Positions 1 to 6,542 of a DNA stretch of 6,633 nucleotides are shown piece by piece. Within the stretch, counting starts at the first letter, position 1. Every line of letters starts with the position of its first letter. Under the pieces are notes generated by a model. The model was given only the letters and a program-made list of their open reading frames with translations. It searched no databases and was not told where the DNA came from. The stretch comes from Rugosibacter sp. (GTDB lineage Bacteria > Pseudomonadota > Gammaproteobacteria > Burkholderiales > Rhodocyclaceae). The stretch spans positions 1 to 6,633 of the forward strand of contig JALRCC010000274.1 of the NCBI GenBank assembly GCA_023257495.1, given 5' to 3'. The position numbers and the translations under genes are program-made.

Positions 1-653
1 ATCTTGACCAGAAAATTGCGCCCGATGATCATCGGTTCGCTTTCCGGATGGTTGATGTTGTTCGGGATAATGGCGCGGCCACGGGCGACTTCATCGCGCA
101 CGAATTCCGGAGTAATCAGCTTCGGCATGGCCGCACCAAAGTGCTGGCCGGGGTGCTGGCGCAATAAATCTTCGGTCAAGGCTTCCGCACGCTGGTTTTC
201 GCGGATGGCGATGTATTCCATTTCCGGCGTGATCATGCCGCGCCGCGCATAGTGCATCTGGGTGACGTTTGCCCCCGCCTTGGCTACACGCGGCTTGCGG
301 ACAAGATCAAAGCGTAGTTCGGATAGTTCGGCATCGGCCAGTCGTTGCTGCCCGTAGGCAGAGCTCAAGCCCGCTTGCTCGACCGTGTCATTACGCTCGG
401 CAATCCACCCGGCACGAAGCTCGGGCAGGCCACGGCGAATATCAATGGTGACCGCAGGATCGGTATAAACGCCGGACGTGTCATACACGCTGATGGGCGG
501 ATTATTCTCGCCTGTCTGGGTGATTTCACGCATCGGCACGCGAATGTCGGGGCGGCTGCCGGTGACATAAATCTTGCGCGAATTCGGCAATGGGGCGATA
601 GCGGCTGAATCAACCAGCGCATCGGCGGCGATAAATTTCTCGTTAGCATTCAT
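1..653 (-). CDS. thiC: Phosphomethylpyrimidine synthase ThiC, N-terminal part (cut by window edge)
   Basis: ThiC is the cytoplasmic radical-SAM enzyme that converts aminoimidazole ribotide to hydroxymethylpyrimidine phosphate in thiamine biosynthesis. The minus strand reads openly from the ATG at 653-651 to position 1, giving 217 codons of a protein that usually has about 600-640 residues. Recognisable family blocks in order are [10 protein letters not shown] (23-32), RVPMREI (38-44), [11 protein letters not shown] (55-65), [22 protein letters not shown] (125-146), [16 protein letters not shown] (182-197) and [17 protein letters not shown] (201-217). These align closely with what I recall of E. 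coli ThiC. The iron-sulphur cysteine motif near the C-terminus lies outside the window. GAGAG at 664-660, six bases before the ATG, is a fair ribosome binding site. The gene is divergent from the efflux operon. I see no frameshift in the visible part. Confidence 0.96.
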   Translation of the reverse strand, partial: MNANEKFIAADALVDSAAIAPLPNSRKIYVTGSRPDIRVPMREITQTGENNPPISVYDTSGVYTDPAVTIDIRRGLPELRAGWIAERNDTVEQAGLSSAYGQQRLADAELSELRFDLVRKPRVAKAGANVTQMHYARRGMITPEMEYIAIRENQRAEALTEDLLRQHPGQHFGAAMPKLITPEFVRDEVARGRAIIPNNINHPESEPMIIGRNFLVK

Positions 654-780
654 GGCAAACTCTCAGTTCTTTGGGGCAACGACGGAAGGGTGAAATTACT
701 GGAAAGACTTCACAAATGCAACCCGCAGAGGAAGAGGGGTAAATATAAATATGCGGGACAAAATACACAGACTACCAACC

Positions 781-796
781 CGATGGTGCGATGGTG
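781..796 (+). repeat. Tandem 8-bp direct repeat CGATGGTG x2
   Basis: CGATGGTG occurs at 781-788 and is repeated exactly at 789-796. It runs directly into GGTGACACC (793-801), a 4-bp inverted repeat around a single A. The repeat lies in the thiC leader / upstream promoter region. No function can be assigned from sequence alone. Confidence 0.7.
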
Positions 797-804
797 ACAC
801 CCAC

Positions 805-860
805 AAGAAACACGGCGCTGGTGATACGGTGCGAGGAGAAACCCAGCGAGAAACCCGGCG
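805..860 (+). repeat. Three degenerate copies of a 13-bp motif (RAGAAACMCRGCG)
   Basis: The copies are AAGAAACACGGCG (805-817), GAGAAACCCAGCG (836-848) and GAGAAACCCGGCG (848-860). Copies 2 and 3 differ at one base; copy 1 differs from copy 3 at two. Copies 1 and 3 are both followed by CT, extending that match. Start-to-start spacing is 31 and 12 bp, roughly three turns and one turn of helix, so all copies would lie near one face of the DNA. The array sits just upstream of the -35 box of the rightward promoter. It could be a binding array for a regulator or a chance low-complexity duplication. Confidence 0.6.
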
Positions 861-885
861 CTTCGTCAAAAAATCAACCATTCAG

Positions 886-914
886 TTGTTGTTTTGCAGC
901 GCACCATGTATAAT
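886..914 (+). promoter_or_regulatory. Sigma70-type promoter for the tetR-efflux operon
   Basis: A perfect -10 hexamer TATAAT lies at 909-914. A weak -35 TTGTTG lies at 886-891 with the optimal 17-bp spacer. Transcription would begin near 920-921, about 24 nt before the ATG at 945. A weak -35 with a consensus -10 that is buried in an operator is typical of a repressor-controlled promoter. Confidence 0.7.
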
Positions 915-930
915 GACCGGACGGTTATTA
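911..930. promoter_or_regulatory. Probable TetR-family operator (20-bp imperfect palindrome)
   Basis: Half-sites TAATGACCG (911-919) and CGGTTATTA (922-930) are inverted repeats matching at 8 of 9 positions around a central GA. The inner core is ACCG-GA-CGGT. The palindrome overlaps the last four bases of the -10 hexamer and the predicted transcription start, so a bound dimer would block RNA polymerase. Its length and dyad symmetry suit TetR-family regulators. The gene immediately downstream encodes such a regulator, so autorepression of the whole efflux operon is the simplest reading. This assignment is inferred from position and symmetry. Confidence 0.65.
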
Positions 931-933
931 ACG

Positions 934-947
934 CATAATGCACTATG
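934..947. promoter_or_regulatory. Second palindrome covering the tetR start codon
   Basis: CATAATGCACTATG matches its own reverse complement at 12 of 14 positions around a TGCA core and includes the ATG at 945-947. It lies four bases after the first palindrome but has a different sequence. It could be a second regulator site or a small RNA hairpin that limits translation of the repressor. Chance symmetry is possible for such an AT-rich 14-mer. Confidence 0.35.
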
Positions 948-1622
948 TCTGCCATTATAGAAAAAAAACCTGTCCGTCGCCGCAGAAAAGAAGCTCGCCC
1001 ATCTGAGCTGATGCAAGCAGCAATCGAGTTATTCATTGAGCGCGGCTATGCTGCCACGCGTAGTGAGGACATTGCAGCACGTGCTGGTGTCTCTAAAGCC
1101 ACACTCTACCTTTATTTCAAGGATAAAGAAGCGCTGTTCAAAGCCGTGATTACCCAAGGGGTGGTGCCCATTCTTGATGAGAGCGCACACCTCATTGAGG
1201 AGTTCGCCGGGGATTCGGGCACGTTGTTGCGCGAGCTGCTCACGCGCTGGCAGGTTCGGTTTAATACTTCATTGCTGGGCGGCATTCCCAAGCTGATGAT
1301 CAGCGAAGCGCGCAACTTTCCTGAACTGGCGCTGTATCACGAAAAAATCGCCTATGCACGCGCCCGTACCTTATTGGGTCGCGTAATCGAGCGCGGCGTG
1401 GCGCGAGGTGAATTTCGCCCGCTGGACCAGGATGCCGTCGTTGAACTGCTTATCGCGCCGCTTTTGATGCACTTTATCTGGCAGCACTCCATGGGCGCGA
1501 GCGGCTGTCCGACGGTCAATCCAGCACGCTATCTGGAGACGCACCTTGATCTCATCCTCACCGGCTTGGCCGCGCAGCCACAATTGAAATCAAAGCCTGC
1601 CAAACGCCAAGTCGTGTCTTGA
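945..1622 (+). CDS. TetR/AcrR-family transcriptional regulator of the adjacent efflux operon
   Basis: This is a 225-residue DNA-binding repressor, normal length for the family. A basic N-terminal arm (KKPVRRRRKEARP, 7-19) precedes the three-helix TetR DNA-binding domain at about 20-67. Family hallmarks are AAIELFIERGYAATRSEDIAARAGVSKATLYLYFKDKEALF (25-65), with the helix-turn-helix around 39-58. The ligand/dimer domain follows and contains the ARNFPEL block (122-128) common in AcrR/AefR-like members. The start at 945 is forced: an in-frame TAA lies at 936-938 and the next Met (23) would cut into the DNA-binding domain. There is no recognisable Shine-Dalgarno before it, so translation may be weak. 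An A8 tract (961-968) occurs near the start. It is first in the operon and probably represses itself and the pump through the 911-930 palindrome. The inducing ligand cannot be read from sequence. Confidence 0.93.
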   Translation: MSAIIEKKPVRRRRKEARPSELMQAAIELFIERGYAATRSEDIAARAGVSKATLYLYFKDKEALFKAVITQGVVPILDESAHLIEEFAGDSGTLLRELLTRWQVRFNTSLLGGIPKLMISEARNFPELALYHEKIAYARARTLLGRVIERGVARGEFRPLDQDAVVELLIAPLLMHFIWQHSMGASGCPTVNPARYLETHLDLILTGLAAQPQLKSKPAKRQVVS

Positions 1623-1682
1623 TCTGATCAGCCCACCTGTTCTTACTCCCTGCAATAGCAACGTTTTGTATCGATTAACATC

Positions 1683-2756
1683 ATGAAAAATTTACTTGCT
1701 CATTTACCCAGCCATCTACCCAAAGTTGCTGGCTCTCTGTTAATCATCACCACCTTAGCTTTGTCTGCCTGCAATTCAGCGCCGCCACCGCCGGTGAAAA
1801 TCAAATCGGTGCGCGTCATGACCGTTGGTGAAAAAACAGCCGCAGAAATGCGGAGTTATGCAGGCGAAGTGCATGCGCGATTTGAAACCTTGCTGGGATT
1901 TCGTGTGCCGGGCAAGGTGGTTAGCCGTTTGGTGGATGCAGGTGCCGTGGTCAAACGCGGCCAGCCGCTAGCACGCATTGATGCAGCAGACTTTGCCTTG
2001 CAGGTGGAACAATCCGAAGCACAATCACGGTTGGCGGCAGCAGAGCTCAAGCGCTATCGCGATCTGCGCAGCAAAAATTTTGTTAGTCAGGCCGCGCTGG
2101 ATATGCGCGAAGCCGCAGCCACCTCAGCTCGGGCGCAAGCAAACATTACGCGCAATCAGGCGGCATACACCACCTTAACCGCCGACCGTGATGGTGTGAT
2201 TGCGGCCGTGCTGGCCGAGGCCGGCCAAGTGGTCGCTGCCGGGCAGCCCATCTTCCGCCTGGCACCCGATGGAGAACGCGAAGTAGCCATCAGCCTGCCG
2301 GAGGGCGACATCAGCCGCCTTGGCGTGGGCGCGCCAACCCAGGTCAGCTTATGGGCTCAAGGTGATCAAGCACCTGCGCTGACTGGCAAGCTGCGCGAAA
2401 TCTCTGCCGCAGCAGACCCTGTGACGCGCACCTATGCTGCGCGCGTGACCCTGCCTACCGCGCCTGTGCGTCTGCCTGTCGGCCTTTCGGCAACGGTACG
2501 CTTTACCTCGCCAACTTCGGCTGACACTACGTTTGTCGTGCCACTCAAGGCAATTTTTCAAACAGCCAAACAAATGGCTGTCTGGAAAGTCGGCGCTGGC
2601 AATACGGTAGCACTGGCACCTGTCAGCGTGAGCCGGTATGAGGGTGATCAAGCCATCATTACCCAGGGATTGTCTGCTGGTGATCGTATTGTCAATGCAG
2701 GTGTCACCCTGCTGACGGCTGGTGAAAAAGTGCACGCCGTCGAGGCGCAACGATGA
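1683..2756 (+). CDS. RND efflux periplasmic adaptor subunit (membrane fusion protein), lipoprotein
   Basis: This 357-residue protein is the periplasmic adaptor that links an inner-membrane RND pump to an outer-membrane channel. A signal peptide (1-29) ends in the lipobox LSAC, so C30 is the likely lipidated residue; it is followed by N31, not Asp. A lipoyl/barrel-sandwich half (FRVPGKVVSRLVDAGAVVKRGQPLARID, 73-100) leads into a short alpha-helical hairpin (about 103-163), then the second lipoyl half (ADRDGVIAAVLAEAGQVVAAGQPIFRL, 167-193). Beta-barrel and membrane-proximal domains follow to the end. The hairpin tip shows R124-x3-L128-x6-S135, the pattern used by AcrA-type adaptors to dock TolC. 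The protein is somewhat shorter than AcrA. It starts 60 bp after the regulator with no clear Shine-Dalgarno. It overlaps the pump gene by 4 bp (ATGA), indicating coupled translation. Confidence 0.95.
   Translation: MKNLLAHLPSHLPKVAGSLLIITTLALSACNSAPPPPVKIKSVRVMTVGEKTAAEMRSYAGEVHARFETLLGFRVPGKVVSRLVDAGAVVKRGQPLARIDAADFALQVEQSEAQSRLAAAELKRYRDLRSKNFVSQAALDMREAAATSARAQANITRNQAAYTTLTADRDGVIAAVLAEAGQVVAAGQPIFRLAPDGEREVAISLPEGDISRLGVGAPTQVSLWAQGDQAPALTGKLREISAAADPVTRTYAARVTLPTAPVRLPVGLSATVRFTSPTSADTTFVVPLKAIFQTAKQMAVWKVGAGNTVALAPVSVSRYEGDQAIITQGLSAGDRIVNAGVTLLTAGEKVHAVEAQR
2742..2745 (+). promoter_or_regulatory. Ribosome binding site of the RND permease gene
   Basis: GAGG lies seven bases before the ATG at 2753 and inside the end of the adaptor gene. 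It supports that start and is the clearest Shine-Dalgarno in the operon. Together with the ATGA overlap it would favour strong coupled expression of the pump subunit. Confidence 0.6.
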
Positions 2757-5700
2757 AAAACTTTAACGTCTCCGCCTGGTCCATTCGCCATCCGGCGATC
2801 GTGACGTATCTGATGATCATAATGATGGTCGCGGGCACCCTGGCCTATTTCAAACTAGGTCGCGCCGAAGACCCTGACTTCACCTTTCGGGTGATGGTAG
2901 TACGCACCCTCTGGCCGGGTGCCACTGCAGAAGAAGTCCATCAGCAGGTATCTGATCGCATCGAAAAGAAGCTACAGGAGGTTGCAAACCTCGATTTCGT
3001 CCGCTCCAGCTCCAAGCCGGGCGAATCGCTGATCTTCATTACGCTCAAAGAGGACACACCCAAACCTTCCGTACCCGAAGCTTGGCGACAGGTGCGGCGC
3101 AAGCTGGACGATATCCGCACAACCCTGCCCGCAGGCGTGGTCGGCCCGTTCCCTAACGAAGAGTTTGGCGATGTCAACATGAACATCTTTGCCTTGGCCG
3201 GCAAGGATTTCACGATGGGCGAACTACGTCGCGAAGCGGACCGCATCGCGCGTGAGCTGCGTAATGTCAACGATGTAAAAAAAGTCGAGTTGTTTGGCGT
3301 GCAGGATGAAAAAATCTGGGTTGAAGCCGAGCCACAACGGCTTGCCGCCCTGGGCATTACAGCGCCCCAGTTGTTTGCCGCGCTACAACAACAAAACGCC
3401 GTCACCCCATCAGGCTTTATCGAGACCACCAGCGACCGCGTGCAAATCCGCATCACCGGCGCTTACAGTGCGGTGGAACAAATTCAAAATACATACTTGC
3501 GCGTTAATGGACATAGTTTCCGCTTGGGTGACATCGCACACATTCGACGCGGCTACGCCGAACCTGCCAACTCGCGCATGCGCGTCAATGGTCAGGATGT
3601 CATCGGCATTGGCGTGGTGATGCGTACGGGAGGTAATATCCTGGCCCTCGGTCGCGACCTGGCCACACGCACCGACGCCTTGCACGACGAGCTACCGTTG
3701 GGCATGCAGCTACATCGCGTTGCCGACCAACCCGATCTTGTCGCCAAAGCCATCCGCGTATTTCTGACCTCACTGGCTGAAGCCGTTGCCATTGTGTTGG
3801 TCGTCTCTTTTCTCACGCTCGGCTGGCGTACAGGTCTGGTCGTGGCTTTTTCAATTCCGCTGGTGCTCGCCATCACCTTTCTGGTGATGGATATTCTGGG
3901 TATCGATCTGCAACGTATTTCGTTGGGTGCATTGATTATTGCACTGGGCCTGCTGGTCGATGATGCCATGATCGCTGCTGAAATGATGGTCGTGAAAATC
4001 GAACAAGGTTGGGATCGCGCCAAAGCGGCAAGCTTTGCCTACACCTCGACGGCCTTTCCAATGCTGACGGGCACGCTCATCACTGCTGCCGGGTTTATTC
4101 CTGTCGGGTTTGCCAAATCCGGCCCGGGGGAATATGTCTTCTCCATGTTTGTCGTCGTTACCGTTGCGCTCCTGACATCGTGGATTGTCGCCATCGTATT
4201 TACTCCTTTCATTGGCTACCATTTGCTGGATGTCGACAAGTTGCGCAAATTTGGTAGCGACCACCATGCCGACATTTACGATACGCCTTTTTATCGAAAA
4301 TTTCGTCACACGCTCGAGGTCTGCCTGACCCACCGCTGGAAAGTGATCGGTGCCACACTGGTCGTGTTTGCACTCTCATTGGTAGCATTCCATCTGTTTG
4401 TACAAAAGCAGTTCTTCCCTCACGCGGATCGGCCACAGTTGATTGTGGACATCTGGCTGCCGCAAGGCGCATCGATCCAGGCAACGACTCGTAGCGTCGA
4501 ACGCGTCGAGAAATTTCTCGCAAAAGAATCGGGCATCGAAAGCTTCTCCAGCTATATCGGCAGTGGCGCGCCCCGGTTTTATTTGCCGCAAGATCAGCAA
4601 TTGTCGAATGATAATTTTGGTCAACTGCTGATCTTTGCAAAAACGGTCCCTGATCGGGAAGCGCTGAAGAAAAGGCTCGAAGCCGAATTTGCCGCACCAG
4701 ATGGGCGCTGGGCTGAGGCACGCGCCCGTGTTATCCGTCTGGAAAATGGTCCCCCGGTGGGTTACCCCGTGCAATTTCGCGTCATGGGCGAAGACCTCGA
4801 TCAGCTACGCACAATCGCCAACGAGGTGGCGACCATCATGCGCAAGCATGACAACCTGCAAGACGTTCACTTTGACTGGAACGACAAGGTGAAAAGTTTG
4901 AAGGTCGAAATCGACCAGGGTCGCGCGCGTGCGCTGGGGGTGTCAACGCAAGAAGTAGCACAAGCGCTGCAAGCTTGGCTTAGCGGCGTCACGATCACAC
5001 AGTACCGCGAAGCGGATCAGCTGATTGATGTCGTCTGGCGTGCCGAAGGCGCAAGCGCACGAACCCTGGAGCATCTGCCTGATCTGGACATCCAGACAAA
5101 AGAAGGGCGTCATGTACCGCTGGCCCAGGTAGCGCAACTCAAGCCGGTGCTTGAAGAAGGTCTGATATGGCGCCGTAATCGCCTGCCGACCATCAGCGTA
5201 CGTGGCGACATTCGCGGAGAAGTTGAAGCGCCTACCGTGTCATCGGCCATCAATCCACAACTGGATGCCCTTCGCGAAAAACTCCCCCCCGGCTATCGTA
5301 TCGAGATGGGTGGGTCAATTGAAGAGTCGGCCAAAGCCGAAACATCGATTGCTGCGGGCGTTCCACTGATGCTGGTAGTTGTATTCACACTGTTGATGGT
5401 GCAACTGAACAGCATTGGCCGCAGCTTCATGGTCATTGCCATGGCACCCTTGGGCATGATTGGTGTGGCCCTGGGACTGATTATCTCTCGGGCACCCTTT
5501 GGTTTTGTCGCCACAACCGGCGCGATTGCACTCGTGGGCATGATCATGCGCAATGCCGTGATTCTTGTCGACCAGATCAGACAAGATGAAGGTGCTGGCA
5601 AGACGCCGTGGGAAGCCATTGTGGATTCCACCGTGCGCCGTTTGCGGCCCATCATGCTCACCGGTGCAGCAGCCGTTCTGGCGATGATTCCGCTGGCATT

Positions 5701-5902
5701 TCAGGCTTTCTGGGGACCAATGGCCATTGCCATCATGGGTGGCCTGCTCATTGCCACCGTCCTCACCTGCCTGTTTTTGCCCGCACTTTACGCTGCGGCC
5801 TTCCGGGTGCGCAAACCTGCCGTACCAAGTGACCGCGAACTCCTGGATAGAGCCAGCAACCCCACAACTTCCGATACGATAAAATCAGACGATGGATATT
5901 AA
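2753..5902 (+). CDS. RND-family efflux transporter, inner-membrane permease (HAE-1 type, TriC/MexK-like)
   Basis: At 1049 residues this is a full-length RND pump, the proton-driven, substrate-binding trimeric subunit of a tripartite efflux system. Membrane helix 1 is at about 13-31. A periplasmic porter/docking loop follows (about 35-333), then helices 2-6 (about 335-487), helix 7 (531-549), a second large periplasmic loop (about 555-865) and helices 8-12 (867-1015). Helix 4 carries the proton-relay pair D403-D404 (GLLVDDAMIAAE). In helix 10 the position of AcrB Lys940 appears as R933 (MIMRNAVILVDQ). The early block AEDPDFTFRVMVVRTLWPGATAEEV (38-62) resembles the TriC/MexK branch as I remember it. 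It is not the heavy-metal CzcA type, since it has the drug-pump style VDDA helix. Substrates cannot be deduced. It overlaps the adaptor by 4 bp and the downstream methyltransferase by 11 bp. The last 30 or so residues form a hydrophilic cytoplasmic tail. Confidence 0.95.
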   Translation: MKNFNVSAWSIRHPAIVTYLMIIMMVAGTLAYFKLGRAEDPDFTFRVMVVRTLWPGATAEEVHQQVSDRIEKKLQEVANLDFVRSSSKPGESLIFITLKEDTPKPSVPEAWRQVRRKLDDIRTTLPAGVVGPFPNEEFGDVNMNIFALAGKDFTMGELRREADRIARELRNVNDVKKVELFGVQDEKIWVEAEPQRLAALGITAPQLFAALQQQNAVTPSGFIETTSDRVQIRITGAYSAVEQIQNTYLRVNGHSFRLGDIAHIRRGYAEPANSRMRVNGQDVIGIGVVMRTGGNILALGRDLATRTDALHDELPLGMQLHRVADQPDLVAKAIRVFLTSLAEAVAIVLVVSFLTLGWRTGLVVAFSIPLVLAITFLVMDILGIDLQRISLGALIIALGLLVDDAMIAAEMMVVKIEQGWDRAKAASFAYTSTAFPMLTGTLITAAGFIPVGFAKSGPGEYVFSMFVVVTVALLTSWIVAIVFTPFIGYHLLDVDKLRKFGSDHHADIYDTPFYRKFRHTLEVCLTHRWKVIGATLVVFALSLVAFHLFVQKQFFPHADRPQLIVDIWLPQGASIQATTRSVERVEKFLAKESGIESFSSYIGSGAPRFYLPQDQQLSNDNFGQLLIFAKTVPDREALKKRLEAEFAAPDGRWAEARARVIRLENGPPVGYPVQFRVMGEDLDQLRTIANEVATIMRKHDNLQDVHFDWNDKVKSLKVEIDQGRARALGVSTQEVAQALQAWLSGVTITQYREADQLIDVVWRAEGASARTLEHLPDLDIQTKEGRHVPLAQVAQLKPVLEEGLIWRRNRLPTISVRGDIRGEVEAPTVSSAINPQLDALREKLPPGYRIEMGGSIEESAKAETSIAAGVPLMLVVVFTLLMVQLNSIGRSFMVIAMAPLGMIGVALGLIISRAPFGFVATTGAIALVGMIMRNAVILVDQIRQDEGAGKTPWEAIVDSTVRRLRPIMLTGAAAVLAMIPLAFQAFWGPMAIAIMGGLLIATVLTCLFLPALYAAAFRVRKPAVPSDRELLDRASNPTTSDTIKSDDGY

Positions 5903-6542
5903 TCAAGCCCGTTTCAACATGATCGAACAGCAACTGCGCCCCGCACGAGTAGTAGTGCCTGGTGTGCTGAGCTTACTCGCCGAGAAAAAGCGCGAAGACT
6001 TTGTGCCATCGGCTTATCGCCATCTGGCGTTTGCTGCTACCGCTATTCCTTTAGGCCATGGCGCGCATATGTTTACGCCGGAACTCGAAGCCCGCGCCTT
6101 GCAGGCATTGGCCATGCGGCGTCACGAGCAGGTACTCGAGATCGGCACCGGCTCAGGCTATATGGCGGCATTGCTGGGTGCACATGCGAGTCATGTTTTG
6201 TCCTACGAAATTGAACCGGCCCTGGCAGATTCAGCCCGTACCAATCTGGAACACGCCCGGATACGCAATGTTCAGGTGGTGACGGGAGACGGTTTGGCAG
6301 AGCAACCACTGTCAGACACGTTTCACGTCATCATGGTGTCCGGTGCAGTAGCTGACGTACCCGAATCATTACTCGACCGATTAAAACCCGGTGGCCGACT
6401 GTTTGCAGTCACCGGCACGCGTCCCGCGCTGGAAGCGACGCTGATACACCGTGTTGGAGACCATTTTGAGCGCGTCGCACTCTTTGAAACCGACACCGAT
6501 TTTTTACGTGGCGCAGAACCCGCACCGCGTTTTGTTTTCTAA
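5892..6542 (+). CDS. PCMT-family (protein-L-isoaspartate O-methyltransferase-like) SAM methyltransferase
   Basis: This 216-residue soluble protein has the class I SAM methyltransferase fold in PCMT arrangement. The N-terminal ARFNMIEQQLRP (6-17) and REDFVPSAYRHLAFA (34-48) are followed by motif I VLEIGTGSGY (81-90), the ribose-binding acidic E106, GDGL (132-135) and LKPGGRLF (164-171). True isoaspartate repair enzymes carry a GQTISQP-like loop before motif I; here the matching stretch is PLGHGAHMFTPEL (53-65). The cofactor site is therefore intact but the substrate loop is divergent, and isoaspartyl repair is uncertain. The start at 5892 lies inside the end of the pump gene with no Shine-Dalgarno, so translation probably depends on ribosomes finishing the pump. 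In other betaproteobacteria I recall such proteins next to TolC-type channel genes, which fits this context. Standard pipelines would likely name it pcm. Confidence 0.88.
   Translation: MDINQARFNMIEQQLRPARVVVPGVLSLLAEKKREDFVPSAYRHLAFAATAIPLGHGAHMFTPELEARALQALAMRRHEQVLEIGTGSGYMAALLGAHASHVLSYEIEPALADSARTNLEHARIRNVQVVTGDGLAEQPLSDTFHVIMVSGAVADVPESLLDRLKPGGRLFAVTGTRPALEATLIHRVGDHFERVALFETDTDFLRGAEPAPRFVF

Larger units (their letters stand above)
654..944. other. Divergent intergenic region between thiC and the tetR-type gene
   Basis: This 291-bp gap is the 5' leader and promoter area for both divergent genes. The right end holds a clear plus-strand promoter and two palindromes. The middle (781-860) is repeat-rich. 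The AT-rich patch at 740-753 contains weak minus-strand -10-like hexamers but no convincing paired -35 box, so the thiC start site is undetermined. I searched both strands by eye for the conserved TPP aptamer blocks (the CUGAGA and CCUGAUCUGG-type segments in order) and did not find them. No convincing small gene is present. Confidence 0.7.

Noticed and set aside
365..649. 94-codon minus-strand open frame near the left end
   Set aside because: It is an alternative frame inside thiC, whose own frame on the same strand shows clear conserved ThiC blocks.
661..666. CTGAGA on the minus strand, a TPP-riboswitch signature hexamer
   Set aside because: It lies seven bases from the thiC start codon, leaving no room for the remaining aptamer, and no companion blocks are nearby.
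742..778. Possible thiC promoter on the minus strand (TTGGTA at 778-773 with CATATT at 753-748, or TATATT at 747-742)
   Set aside because: The first pair has a 19-bp spacer and weak hexamers, and TATATT has no acceptable -35. The patch is simply AT-rich, so no confident call is possible.
751..960. 69-codon plus-strand open frame in the intergenic region
   Set aside because: It overlaps the promoter, operator and regulator start, has no ribosome binding site and resembles no family.
2941..3456. 171-codon minus-strand open frame inside the RND gene
   Set aside because: It is an antisense shadow of a strongly conserved pump gene: composition is Ser/Arg-rich, with no family resemblance or upstream signals.
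945..6542. Wholly novel system in the operon
   Set aside because: Regulator, adaptor and permease are standard RND efflux parts in standard order; only the methyltransferase partner and the promoter-region repeats are out of the ordinary.
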